The notes below the pieces were generated by a model. It worked only from the letters and a program-made list of their open reading frames with translations, ran no database searches and was not told the DNA's origin. Positions 1-10,456 of a stretch of DNA of 64,000 bases are shown here, piece after piece (the first letter of the stretch is position 1; each line of letters starts with the position of its first letter). The stretch is from contig CAVQDO010000014.1 in the NCBI GenBank assembly GCA_963711255.1, forward strand, positions 1 to 64,000. The letters run 5' to 3'. Both the position numbers and the translations under genes were made by a program. This DNA comes from GCA-2746365 sp963711255 (GTDB taxonomy: Bacteria; Pseudomonadota; Gammaproteobacteria; SZUA-229).

Positions 1-225
1 AAATAAGGCACCAACTGCTGCGCCTGTAGCAAATGCTGCGCCAACATCTGAAGGACTACCTCCATTCATATGTGTAATGAGTGCATTACCCACACCTCCA
101 ATTACTGCGCCTGCTATGCCACCCGCAATACCAAATTTTCCAGTAGGGTCAATAAAGTTAACAGGATCATTTGAAGTATAACCATACAGATTCGTATCCC
201 CACCCCCAAACCCAATCGGATCCCG
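1..225 (-). CDS. Displaced C-terminal part of the RHS protein (partial, other frame)
   Basis: Reading the - strand from 225 down to 1 gives 75 codons without a stop. They begin RDPIGFGGGDTNLYGY, continue through NDPVNFIDPTG, and then run into a Gly/Ala-rich stretch. This is the canonical end of the RHS-associated core (RDPIGF..G..NLYGY..NDP..F.DPTG) that should follow GRWTA of the large upstream frame. The large frame instead reads GRWTATGSDWVW and stops at 167. The two halves join perfectly if one base near 226 is removed. The Gly/Ala-rich stretch resembles the linker that precedes variable C-terminal domains in RHS proteins. Any toxin domain and immunity gene would lie left of this window. 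Seen: the reading frame and motif. Inferred: it belongs to the same gene. Confidence 0.8.
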
Positions 226-3200
226 TAGCCGTCCACCTCCCAACATCCGCATCATAATCCCTAAACCCAAACCGAACCAGCCCAGTATCAACATCAAACA
301 ACCCACCAGCAAACCCAAACGGAATAACAAACCCAGGATTACTGTCACCAATCACATTACCAAAACTATCATATTCCAGCTTTTTGACGACACCCCCAGC
401 ACTATTGGTAATCACTCTTGGTGAACCCAGATGGTCAGTCACAATATAATACGTCAGCCCACTCTGTGTAAAGCTTGTAGGTGTATTACTGTCCGTGTAC
501 TGGTAACGCTGTTTAAGCGTGTCTGTGGCATCATAAGTGGCCAGTAAGGTGGTTTTATCTAACCACAGGTACTTCTCAGTGACGATACCATTAACCAGTT
601 TAGCGACTCTGTTACCTATAGCATTGTGCTTATAAGTAATGGTTTTACTGGGGGTAACGACTTCGAGTAACCGACCCTGACTGCTGTAACTATAGGTAGT
701 TACGCCGGCAGTTTCTGTTTTCTTTTTGAGATAGCCATCGGCATCGTATTCATAAGTAGTTGTGCCTGCTGATTGCAATTGATCACCCAGGTTATAGGTG
801 GAACTTTGCGCTGTTATGCCTCTTGCAGTATTGGTTTGAAGGATACGATTTCCATTTGCATCATAGCCATAATCCTCAATGAGTGTTCCGTTTTTGGTGA
901 CGGTGTCCAGGCGGCGTCTGTCGTCATAGGTATATGTGTAGTTATTGACAGCGCCGGTATCAAGCGTTTCTGTTTTATTTGAAATCTTACCGAGATCGTT
1001 GTAAATGAGCGTGTAGTCGTACGCACGCAGGTTATTTACCTTTGTGGTAACACTATTGGCTTCGCCATAACCGTTAAAGCCACGGTTTTGTAATAACTTA
1101 GCATCACTTAATACTTTCGGTAATCCATTAAGTGGTTCACGTGTAATGGTGTAGCCATTGGTACTTGTAAGTAATCCGTCATCATCGTAACCAATACTGG
1201 TTGTTTGACCTGCATAGCTTAGGGAATTGATATTAAAGTCAGTATTGTAGGTCTGGCTGATTGTTTTACTTAATTCACCAGTATACGTAATATCTTTCAA
1301 CAGGCTACCATCATACCCATAGGTAATTGTCTCAGCACCTTCAGTAATACGCCCAATTTTTGAGTTACAGGCATAACTATAATCAATAATACCCTCAGGC
1401 GTATCGGTATAGTCTATTTGGCCATTAGTATAGAAATTGGTAATAACTTTTGTTGATGGTAAAGTAATTTGGCGTAGATTCCCTTCCTTATCATAATCGT
1501 ACTGCGTTACTTCCGTTGCAGCGCCCTCTTTTGGTCGTGTTTGTGTTTTGACGTTATCGGTTGCAGTATATGTGAACTCATGTGTAGCCGGACGCGGCAC
1601 TATTTTGGTTTTCAGGTTCCCATTATTATCATAGGTGTTTTCTACACGATGTGTATCTGGGTAAATGATTGTTTTAACGTGACCTAGTGCATCATATTCA
1701 AATTCAGTTACTTTCCCGTCGTCCGCTGTAATATATGTAACATCACCTTTGCTAATCGGGTCATAGGTAAATGTCGTTTCCCTTGTACCAGTAATAATTG
1801 ACTTTTGTCTTCCACGTGAGTCATAGGTATAGGTAGTATCAAATAGATCAGGGGTTTGGCGGCTCTGTAAAAGCATAGTGACTGGATCATAGTTTAAAGT
1901 AGTCGTGCGATTTTCAGCTGATGTGGTAACCGTTACTCCAGTCTTCGCATCAGTAAATACTGTACTGTTTTTTCCATTTAGATCAATCGATACGGTTTTT
2001 TTGGTTGTATCAGCTTCATTACCAGGCACACCATAAGTTGTTATTAATTGTGTAATGCTTTCCAGAGTACTGGGCTGCTTAATTGATATTACAGATGGAA
2101 TCGGTTCTTTGGTTTTACTATCGATAACTTTATCAATAACCGTGGTGACACCACAGCTTTGCAGGGTTTGCTTCAGGTCATCCGACTGTGTGAGATCAGT
2201 CAATTCGGTACTATCGAATAAAGTAGTTACTTTATTTGTGTCACCATTTTCGAGTATTGTTCGTAATGTCTGGTAAGTATTGCTTTCTGCAGTGTTATAA
2301 CCGTACAGTGTTGTGCCATCACCCGGCCTTGTACTGAAAAAGTTCCACTCGCCGCCTTCAAGGTCATCAGTTCGTATCGTACGGCCATCATCAGGATCAA
2401 ATTGATGGTTATATATATTACCGTTTGGATCCGTTTTTCTTGTTAGTAATGATGTTGTGCCAAAATAATCAAACTGAAAATTAGAGTTATCCGGATAGTC
2501 TACCCTTGTTAAATCATTATTGTCATCAATCGTTAATGTGGTGACATATCCATCCTGGGTAGTTATTGAAGAAATCTCATCGGTCACATGATTTCTATTG
2601 ATGGTAATAGTATCTCCGAACCTGTCAGTCATTGCTTCTAACAGGCCATCTTCATAGTAAGTAAAGGACATTAGATTATTACCAGTATCTAAATCTATTG
2701 TTTTAATATGCTTACCACGCTCATCAAAACGATACGGACTTCTGGCTGACTGGATGTTATCTCTTACACATCGTACATAATATCTATCGTTATTACTAAA
2801 TAGATAACTTGAGAAGCCATCACTTTCCATGGCCCAAGATTTTCCATCACGATACGGGTTTGGTGTAGAACTCCAATAAGGGTTTATAAAACTGGCTGTT
2901 GGTGTCCATATATATTCGTGAGGTAATGTTGTTTTATATATGAATACGTTATTTGGCAGGGTGTAAGCCAGCTCATTAATATTGGGCAACCGCCAATCAG
3001 TATGCCCTGCATGTTCACTTAACTCGCAATAGTCAATCGCTTCAGTCCATTTTTTAGTAATCGTTTCTACTGAAATATCATCCTGCCACATTAATCCATT
3101 TGACTGGTCAATAACCACTTCTGATGCATCATCTCGTATTAAACCTGAAACATAAAGCTCATCAAGTATAATTGTTCCTTTAACACAGTAAACGGGGAAC

Positions 3201-6200
3201 TCTTGATTGTCTGGATACAGGTTTATTCTGTTACTATGCCAGTACTGCAACGCCTGAAACTTATGAACAGGAATGAAACGAGAATCACTCGATTTATCTA
3301 TCGTGTAGACAATTTCTTTATTAGTCGGTAAACGCCAGCCATTTTTAGCGGTTTCAGGTGCATAATTAGGCACAAATGATGCAGTGCTGCAATACTCCTC
3401 TGCCATCAATTTAGTTGTAAAACGCTTGGGGGAGGTATTATATTGCCACTCCAAGCCTGTGACCTTATCAATTAATGTACCTAGTGGACTTATTAAATAA
3501 TCTAAATCGCTGCCACCTTTTTTATAATCCCCATCATCTTTAGGATAACGACTAGATGTGATACCTGTTCTCAGCACGAGTGAAGATTTATCGGTATTTT
3601 CTACTTCTCCATCACCCTTATAAATATTTCCAATCGGACTGGACATGTGATTATTTGAGATAGACCAGCCGTTTGCAATCTGGTTAGCATAAGTATTCTG
3701 AACACTAACAACATCATCATTCCAGAAGTAGAATTTGTCACGCGCAATTCCAAGATTTACAGAACTAGCACTTAGTGTCGCCCAAACAGTTGGGATTTGC
3801 GCTAGATCTTGTCCAGAAGTTGCTGTACCGGCACTAGCATAAGCTGCATCATATTTGTAACCTATTCTAAGACGCCCAGAAATTGCACCGTTTAAACGAT
3901 TACCCGTCGGGTCATTCCCATCCCAGATAAATTCAGCTTCTTTATTGGTTTCCGGTAGAAAAGTTTCCTCAAATACCTGTCCACCAATTTCTAACCTGGC
4001 TATCATTTCAAGCAGGTCGGGGGATATAGTCCCCTCACTTACTTTCACATTAAATTTATGTTTATATCCTTGCGTTCTTTGACTGCTGTAATGTAATGTA
4101 AGGTCTGTTCCAGCAATAGAAATATCCTCATGAAAGGATTGTGTCTCCGGCTTTACGTATGAACCAGTACATTCAAGCTCTTTCTGGTCTTTGTTTTCTA
4201 TACTAGTTTCAGTTTTAAAATCACCTCTGGCTTCAGCACTATTGGGTGGTACAAACGGCCAGTTTAAATCATATGGCGTGAAGTGATTGAAACTACCTCG
4301 CCAGTATGTTTTTTCAGGTGTATAGTTTTCTAAGCCGGATACTTCATCAGATGTATCATTATTCAAATTAATATCATCTGCGATATTGTCGCCTGAAATA
4401 TCCAGGCCATCTACATATCCATCATTGTCTGTATCAAGTAACTTAACTACCACGCCATTTTCAGATGCAACCCATTCACCAATGTTCCGGTCATAGTAAC
4501 CAATGGGCACAACTTCACCTACATCGAAGTTCAGGAAATTGTCGACATACATCACAACATCATTATCAAAAGTAACCACTTCATCATCACGAACACCTGG
4601 TATCTGCAAATCAGCACAATAGGTAAAGGCAGATTCTTTGGGTAATGCAGCAGGCATCGATTGAGGTAGTTCATACTCTGTTGCTCGAACAAAGAAATCA
4701 CTTAGCGTTCGTTGCGTACCATCGGTTGACAATACTGTTGCTGAGGTGATGTCATTAAACACAAGTGTTGTTGATCTTGAGCCGAAGGCATCATTGACGA
4801 CTGTTGACTGATGAGTCTGAGATGTTGATAAATTGAGATCGATAGCTGTCTGCTTATTGTCAACCGCTAACATAATCACATCATCTGCAACCGTCCAGGC
4901 CTGACTAGCTGAAACGATATCCCTGTGTAGCGTCAGGTAACCGGGCTTTTTATAGACCAGCTTTCTAATTCCAGCCTCAGCAGCAAAAACAAATTTACCC
5001 TCAATATCAGTCCGTACACTGCCGTACCTGGGCTCTCTATGAATAGAAACAGTAACATCACTTAGTGAAACACCAAATTTATCTGTTACCTTTCCAGTTA
5101 ATAGAGCAAAAGCTTTTGGATCAAATTGAGCAATAGATACGTTACCCGGTATTAAATCAAGGTAGTCTTCTGCAAACGTACCATTTAAATTTGCTAAATC
5201 AGTAGCTTCATCAACCGTCACTAGAATGTTGTTGGAGATAATGCCATTTGCACTAGCAGTAACATACACAAACCCCTTCCTTAGTGCGGTCACAGTACCA
5301 GCGGCAATATTTACTACTGAAACATTATCTGCAATAAAACTAGATGCTGATGTAATATCATGCTGTGTATCATCCAGGTACGTTGCAATTACCTTTATCT
5401 GAGCTGATGCACCGGGAACCAGGATAATATCCGATGGCTCAATTATTAGTTTTTTAATTTGAGCAACTGGTATCGATGTTTCATCAATATTTAAGACTAC
5501 ATGACTATTGCAAGCTTGCGCTGCATCGATGTTAACCATTTGTGTAACGCTGTGATCCCAGGTAGATGATGGGTCTATAGTATTTAGCACAATAACTGCA
5601 CCAAAATTAACTGGTGGTGTTATTTCAGGGTCATAGTTACCAATTGATATACCTATGCCTAGTAAGCCTTCTGAATTAGTAGCTGAACTATTTTCAAATA
5701 GCCCAGTCTGCAGGATGTGATCCCTATGCCCCCAAAGATTACCATCAGAAAAGTCCTTATAAATCCAGCTATATACTGCATCGACTATTGATTCAGAAGC
5801 TGACGGTATATTTACGCTGTCAATGGCGAAATAAATACTTTCTAGCTTAGTTAAAATATCTGAATTGTCACGTATTACATAATCATCTTCCAAACGTTGA
5901 AGTGGATCTTTACCATCGTTACTATGCCCAACCAACTGATTGTTAACTCTAATATGATCAGCATAATTTTGTGCTACTGTATTTACATTCGGGCTAACAC
6001 CTTCATATGGCTTTATACCTCTAGCCTGTCTTTCACTGTTAATGAGATAGAGCCCTTTCTCCAGTACAGGCATAGCGTCCCAAACAACCTGATCTGGTAA
6101 TTTTAGATACTGGATTACAGAATTATCGAGTGAGCGCGCATAATTGAATGCTTTTTCAATTTCTACAATATCCGAAAAACCACTGCCTATCCATTCAATA

Positions 6201-9200
6201 TCATTTGCGGGATATATATCCAGGAAATCAATATCATTAATAATGGAGACTATTGGACAAGTTTGCAGCTCATAATTACCAGCACCAAATTCATCAATTG
6301 AGTTTAATAAATAGCTTGAAACATCAATGACAGGTGAAGTAGAAGGATTATCATTAATGTCATATATTGTTGAACCAATAGCAGTTGTGCCCGCCACACC
6401 CCACCAGTTATTAATAGCATTTAATACTGCATTTTCATTATCTGCATAATTAATAGATACATAATTTGTTGAGTTATCATATATATCGTTATTTGTAATA
6501 TTCGGCTTCGGATTTTTGAGTGAATTAGTAGTGCTGCCTACTGCCCTCACGCCGCTAACATTATTTAAAAGCAAACTATTTGTCACATCGCCTGCGCTGC
6601 CAGGATTAAACGTCACGCCATTAGTTGCATACTGAATTTCGGCATAGTCTATATTTACAATACCACCATCATTTACAATTATGCCTGCCCAGTCAAATGG
6701 TGTTTGAGGCTCTCTGCCAGAAGTAAAGACCGCTCGATTTTGAGCTGAACCTACAACATTGAAGGTGCCATTGATTTTTATTGATTCTCCGCTGTCGCTT
6801 TCTATTCGACTGCCAGCTTCAACTGTTAACGTTTGCTCTGTACCAACCGTTATACTACCTACCATCGAATAGTTACCATTTAGAATCATATTCGATTGTG
6901 GCAAAATACCATGCAATATCGTATAACTATAAGGATTTCCATCTTCAGCATCTAAAATTGTGCCGACATTAACTATTGGACTAGTACTCGGATTATCCTG
7001 ATACTCGTATATACCTTTAGGTCCATATATCACATTTGCATCAACACTACCCCACCAGTTGTACGTTGCATTTAATACGACATTTTCATTATTGGCATAA
7101 TTCCATGCACGGTAGTTATATATAAGGTTATTATAGATACTGCTGCTATTAATAATTGGTAACGGATTATTTTCCGAGTTGGCATTATCACCAGATGTGT
7201 AGATGCCGAAGTTATTATTAATTAATATGCTGTTAGTTACGTTTCCGCTACTACCCGGATTAAACTCAATCGCAATGTTGGCATGTTGAATATCAGCATA
7301 ATCTATTATGACGGAACCGCCTGCCACAACATTAATGCCTTGCCAGTAAAGTATTTCCGGTAATGTTTGACTGGTATCAAAGACAACAGGATTAAGTGAT
7401 GTTCCAGAGACAATTAATGTCCCTCTCACATCTATTCTGCTGTTTTTCCCTCCCTTAATTACGGTGCCAGCATCTATAGTGAGCGTTTGTCCTTCATCAA
7501 CAATTAATACTCCAAGGTTATATGCTCCACTAAGTGCTGAACTATTGTTTTTCAAACGTCCATTTAACACTTCAGATTCTGAGGTGACGCCGTATTCGGC
7601 ATCGAGTATGGTGCTTATATCAATCGTCGGAGAACTCACAGAATCATAAATATAACCGCGATTTCTGGTACTTATTAAACCAGCATCAACTGTACCCCAC
7701 CAGTTATCAGTTGCATTCAAAACTACATTTAAATTATTTGCAAACCCACTTGCGAAATAATTCCAATTAAAGTTATTATAAATACTGTTATTAACGACTA
7801 CTGGTACTGGATTTTTCTCTACATCAGTAATGTTACCTATTACATACAAACCATTGTTATTATTTATAAGCCTGCTGTTACTCACGCTACCGCTACTTCC
7901 AGGCTGAAAATTTATAGCCATGTCTGCATATTGAATATCAGCATAACTGATATTAACAACACCACCATCTTCAACGATAATACCAGACCAATAGTCACCA
8001 GAACTTTGCGATGTAGCGTTAGATATAAGATTTACGTAATTACCGGGCACACCTACAATATTCAGCGTACCTTTGACATTAATCGAACCAAGACCATCAC
8101 TTTCGATTAGACTACCTGCTTCAATTGTTAATGTTTGACCTGCATCGACGAGAAGGGAACCTGCTAGGACATAGTTACCGCTTAATGACGTATTTGTTTG
8201 TGTTAACCTGCCACGTAAAATTTCAAATTCATAGGCAACGCCATTCTCAGAAGCAAGAATGGGACTAATATCCACTGTAGGCGAATGTTCTGGGTTATCT
8301 TCAATGTCATTGATCGTACTAAAAATATAACTTACATCTAGACTTCCCCACCAGTTATTTTCAGCTATTAAGGTTACTGTGTCATTACCACCATACCATC
8401 GCGTGTAATAGTTACTTAATTGATTATTATAAATGCTATTGTTAGTGACTATTGGCATAGGGTTTTTTTCAGCAGAGGCACCAAAATCAGCACCTTCAGT
8501 ATGTATACCAGTAGAATTATTAGTTAGCAGGCTATTTCTTACACTGCCACTACTACCGGGTTGGAAAGTTATGGCAGTACCCGCATATTGGATATCTGCA
8601 TAATTAATATTGACTACACCACCATCCGCCACACCGATACCTGACCAATCATTATCATTTTTTAATACTTTATTTGTTGTAAATACAGCAGGCTCCAGTG
8701 ATGTACCGGTAACGTTTAAAATACCAGCAACATGGATGCCACTATTCAGGCCGCTTTCTACAAGCGTACCGGCATCAATCGTCAAAGTTTGCCCAGCCTC
8801 GACTGCTAAAGTACCAGCTAATGTGTACAATCCCTTTAACATGACATTTGGCTGCAGTAATAAACCATGTAACATTCTATGACTAAATATTTCACCGCTT
8901 TCAGCATCTAGAATTGCGCTAAAATCTATATGCGGTTGACTTTGAGTAGTTAATAAATAATTATAATCATCTATTTTAGTTGCAATTGAATAACCATCTA
9001 ATGTACCCCACCAGTTATTATTTGCATCCAAAGCAACATTTTTATTATCTGCATAATTAAATGCCCTGTAACTGATCAGGTTGTTGTAAATACTATTGAA
9101 GTTGATAACTGGCGCCGGGTTTTTATTTTTATCGACACTATTACCTTCAGAAATTATTCCGTATTTATTATTATAAATACGACTATTGTTCACACTACCG

Positions 9201-10147
9201 TTACTTCCAGGGTGAAAATATAGCGCTCTATGTGCATCTTGAATATCAGCATAATTGATATCTACTACACCTCCATCAACGACATCAATCATCGTCCATA
9301 CATATTCAGTGGAAAGTAACTGGTTTGGTGTAAATAACACGTGATCTAACTCTGCACCTGAAACTTTGAGGTTACCATTAACTATCAGCCCTTTATAAGA
9401 TTCAAACTTCACCTCCGTTCCTGGCTGAATAATAAGACTAACATCCGGTGCTATAGTTAGTGATGATGTAATAATATATGGTTGTGGTGTAACTCCAGGT
9501 GTCCATACTGTATTCTCAGTAATACTCGCTGGTAAATTATTTCGATCAATTTCATTAATATAGTTAATCTGCACTGTATTAGAATTCTGGCTAATATCAA
9601 CACCATCAGTTTCTGTAGCATAAATAGCGTTAATACCGTCGTACAAATACAATTCAATTGAAAAAGTGCCATCTATAGCATTGCTTAACACCTGCTTCTG
9701 TTTTACACCTTCGACATAAATATCTACTAATGTGTCGGGCGTAGCCGTACCGGTTATTTCGTAAGGATTGATATTTGCGGGAGATGCACCAGCATTTAGA
9801 ACTGGGGGCTGCAAAGGTGAGATATCGATAGTACTGAGGTTAATGTGACCTAAAATAGCACGCTGCTGAACAACCAGATCACCTGCATTTAAAACTCCAT
9901 CGCCAACACCAAATGGTGCAACATCTCCAATAATAACCTCATCTTCTGTCGGCAGTATTTCACCAAGAATCATTCTTTGTAGAATTAATGAATCAGCCGC
10001 AGTAAGCTGACCATCCGGCGTTCCTCGTGGTGCAAGATCACCTAGTTGATAAGTTTCAGATACTGCGTTAATTGATAACGCTGAAATTATTAGTATGATG
10101 AAAAACTTACTGAAGATTAAACGATACACCTTTAGTAAGGCATTCAT
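167..10147 (-). CDS. Giant secreted multidomain RHS/YD-repeat protein, frameshifted near its core
   Basis: 3326 residues as read. A signal peptide or anchor covers about 1-30. Two dockerin-like calcium-loop repeats follow (GDLAPRGTPDGQLTAAD and GDVAPFGVGDGVLNAGD, about 36-100). About 190-1300 hold five parallel beta-helix modules, each marked by an NWWG motif. A CAP/SCP-like domain lies near 1365-1500 (NSERQARG, HRDHIL). A bacterial Ig-like stretch (about 1565-1645) and a carboxypeptidase-regulatory-like domain (about 1685-1760) follow. Two DUF1566/Lcl-type domains occupy about 2220-2460 (GLEWQ, WRLPTN; GLMWQDD, WRLPNINE, YWSS). YD/RHS repeats run from about 2470, and the RHS core DHLGSPR is near 3235. 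RHS proteins form a shell around a C-terminal cargo, often a toxin. The gene is visibly more AT-rich than its neighbours, which hints at transfer. The reading frame leaves the conserved core at about 226, so the true product probably continues past the left edge. Confidence 0.85.
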   Translation of the reverse strand: MNALLKVYRLIFSKFFIILIISALSINAVSETYQLGDLAPRGTPDGQLTAADSLILQRMILGEILPTEDEVIIGDVAPFGVGDGVLNAGDLVVQQRAILGHINLSTIDISPLQPPVLNAGASPANINPYEITGTATPDTLVDIYVEGVKQKQVLSNAIDGTFSIELYLYDGINAIYATETDGVDISQNSNTVQINYINEIDRNNLPASITENTVWTPGVTPQPYIITSSLTIAPDVSLIIQPGTEVKFESYKGLIVNGNLKVSGAELDHVLFTPNQLLSTEYVWTMIDVVDGGVVDINYADIQDAHRALYFHPGSNGSVNNSRIYNNKYGIISEGNSVDKNKNPAPVINFNSIYNNLISYRAFNYADNKNVALDANNNWWGTLDGYSIATKIDDYNYLLTTQSQPHIDFSAILDAESGEIFSHRMLHGLLLQPNVMLKGLYTLAGTLAVEAGQTLTIDAGTLVESGLNSGIHVAGILNVTGTSLEPAVFTTNKVLKNDNDWSGIGVADGGVVNINYADIQYAGTAITFQPGSSGSVRNSLLTNNSTGIHTEGADFGASAEKNPMPIVTNNSIYNNQLSNYYTRWYGGNDTVTLIAENNWWGSLDVSYIFSTINDIEDNPEHSPTVDISPILASENGVAYEFEILRGRLTQTNTSLSGNYVLAGSLLVDAGQTLTIEAGSLIESDGLGSINVKGTLNIVGVPGNYVNLISNATSQSSGDYWSGIIVEDGGVVNISYADIQYADMAINFQPGSSGSVSNSRLINNNNGLYVIGNITDVEKNPVPVVVNNSIYNNFNWNYFASGFANNLNVVLNATDNWWGTVDAGLISTRNRGYIYDSVSSPTIDISTILDAEYGVTSESEVLNGRLKNNSSALSGAYNLGVLIVDEGQTLTIDAGTVIKGGKNSRIDVRGTLIVSGTSLNPVVFDTSQTLPEILYWQGINVVAGGSVIIDYADIQHANIAIEFNPGSSGNVTNSILINNNFGIYTSGDNANSENNPLPIINSSSIYNNLIYNYRAWNYANNENVVLNATYNWWGSVDANVIYGPKGIYEYQDNPSTSPIVNVGTILDAEDGNPYSYTILHGILPQSNMILNGNYSMVGSITVGTEQTLTVEAGSRIESDSGESIKINGTFNVVGSAQNRAVFTSGREPQTPFDWAGIIVNDGGIVNIDYAEIQYATNGVTFNPGSAGDVTNSLLLNNVSGVRAVGSTTNSLKNPKPNITNNDIYDNSTNYVSINYADNENAVLNAINNWWGVAGTTAIGSTIYDINDNPSTSPVIDVSSYLLNSIDEFGAGNYELQTCPIVSIINDIDFLDIYPANDIEWIGSGFSDIVEIEKAFNYARSLDNSVIQYLKLPDQVVWDAMPVLEKGLYLINSERQARGIKPYEGVSPNVNTVAQNYADHIRVNNQLVGHSNDGKDPLQRLEDDYVIRDNSDILTKLESIYFAIDSVNIPSASESIVDAVYSWIYKDFSDGNLWGHRDHILQTGLFENSSATNSEGLLGIGISIGNYDPEITPPVNFGAVIVLNTIDPSSTWDHSVTQMVNIDAAQACNSHVVLNIDETSIPVAQIKKLIIEPSDIILVPGASAQIKVIATYLDDTQHDITSASSFIADNVSVVNIAAGTVTALRKGFVYVTASANGIISNNILVTVDEATDLANLNGTFAEDYLDLIPGNVSIAQFDPKAFALLTGKVTDKFGVSLSDVTVSIHREPRYGSVRTDIEGKFVFAAEAGIRKLVYKKPGYLTLHRDIVSASQAWTVADDVIMLAVDNKQTAIDLNLSTSQTHQSTVVNDAFGSRSTTLVFNDITSATVLSTDGTQRTLSDFFVRATEYELPQSMPAALPKESAFTYCADLQIPGVRDDEVVTFDNDVVMYVDNFLNFDVGEVVPIGYYDRNIGEWVASENGVVVKLLDTDNDGYVDGLDISGDNIADDINLNNDTSDEVSGLENYTPEKTYWRGSFNHFTPYDLNWPFVPPNSAEARGDFKTETSIENKDQKELECTGSYVKPETQSFHEDISIAGTDLTLHYSSQRTQGYKHKFNVKVSEGTISPDLLEMIARLEIGGQVFEETFLPETNKEAEFIWDGNDPTGNRLNGAISGRLRIGYKYDAAYASAGTATSGQDLAQIPTVWATLSASSVNLGIARDKFYFWNDDVVSVQNTYANQIANGWSISNNHMSSPIGNIYKGDGEVENTDKSSLVLRTGITSSRYPKDDGDYKKGGSDLDYLISPLGTLIDKVTGLEWQYNTSPKRFTTKLMAEEYCSTASFVPNYAPETAKNGWRLPTNKEIVYTIDKSSDSRFIPVHKFQALQYWHSNRINLYPDNQEFPVYCVKGTIILDELYVSGLIRDDASEVVIDQSNGLMWQDDISVETITKKWTEAIDYCELSEHAGHTDWRLPNINELAYTLPNNVFIYKTTLPHEYIWTPTASFINPYWSSTPNPYRDGKSWAMESDGFSSYLFSNNDRYYVRCVRDNIQSARSPYRFDERGKHIKTIDLDTGNNLMSFTYYEDGLLEAMTDRFGDTITINRNHVTDEISSITTQDGYVTTLTIDDNNDLTRVDYPDNSNFQFDYFGTTSLLTRKTDPNGNIYNHQFDPDDGRTIRTDDLEGGEWNFFSTRPGDGTTLYGYNTAESNTYQTLRTILENGDTNKVTTLFDSTELTDLTQSDDLKQTLQSCGVTTVIDKVIDSKTKEPIPSVISIKQPSTLESITQLITTYGVPGNEADTTKKTVSIDLNGKNSTVFTDAKTGVTVTTSAENRTTTLNYDPVTMLLQSRQTPDLFDTTYTYDSRGRQKSIITGTRETTFTYDPISKGDVTYITADDGKVTEFEYDALGHVKTIIYPDTHRVENTYDNNGNLKTKIVPRPATHEFTYTATDNVKTQTRPKEGAATEVTQYDYDKEGNLRQITLPSTKVITNFYTNGQIDYTDTPEGIIDYSYACNSKIGRITEGAETITYGYDGSLLKDITYTGELSKTISQTYNTDFNINSLSYAGQTTSIGYDDDGLLTSTNGYTITREPLNGLPKVLSDAKLLQNRGFNGYGEANSVTTKVNNLRAYDYTLIYNDLGKISNKTETLDTGAVNNYTYTYDDRRRLDTVTKNGTLIEDYGYDANGNRILQTNTARGITAQSSTYNLGDQLQSAGTTTYEYDADGYLKKKTETAGVTTYSYSSQGRLLEVVTPSKTITYKHNAIGNRVAKLVNGIVTEKYLWLDKTTLLATYDATDTLKQRYQYTDSNTPTSFTQSGLTYYIVTDHLGSPRVITNSAGGVVKKLEYDSFGNVIGDSNPGFVIPFGFAGGLFDVDTGLVRFGFRDYDADVGRWTATGSDWVWGWGYESVWLYFK
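6290..9510 (-). repeat. Five tandem beta-helix modules of about 650 bp inside the RHS gene
   Basis: Codons for N-W-W-G recur near 9012, 8352, 7700, 7055 and 6404, a spacing of 645-660 bp (about 217 residues). Each unit carries the same order of features: a signature resembling QTLTI(D/E)AG, then an ADIQ(Y/H/D)A-type stretch, F(N/Q/H)PGS.G.V.NS, N..IYNN and finally NNWWG. The units have diverged in DNA but clearly come from one ancestral module. The pattern fits right-handed parallel beta-helix (pectate-lyase-like) repeats, which usually form long surface-exposed rods. Confidence 0.8.
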
Positions 10148-10456
10148 TTTACTGAAATCAGAGATAAGACAGAAACGAAAGAATCAATGCTTCTATAGCA
10201 AGTATTTGATAACTGTTGGGTTGATTTGCACATCCAGTTTGCACCAAAAATCCATTTATTAAAAATTAATAAAGCTTACTCTATTAGATCGCTGTCAGAC
10301 TACTGTAAGTTTCTTTATATGGCAAGCTATTGAAAAACATAACGCCTAAAGTTTATATATCTAGATACTTTAGATTTAGTCTTTATGAAATAGAAAAGCA
10401 GACCTCATTTAAATATCAAACAAGATCTGCTGCTACATGTGTCTAGACACTAATTA
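10148..10456. other. AT-rich intergenic region upstream of the RHS gene
   Basis: This 309-base stretch lies between the start of the RHS gene and the end of the comEA-like remnant. It should hold the RHS promoter, but no convincing -35/-10 pair stands out among many AT-rich words. The only clear structure is the hairpin at 10397-10431. No open frame of note was seen on either strand. Confidence 0.5.
10397..10431 (-). terminator. Probable Rho-independent terminator after the comEA-like gene
   Basis: On the - strand, AGCAGATCT and AGGTCTGCT form a 9-bp stem with one mismatch and a 17-nt loop, followed by the T-rich tail TTTTCTATTT. It begins 26 nt after the stop codon of the comEA-like remnant, at the end of the long - strand gene cluster. 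Confidence 0.5.
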
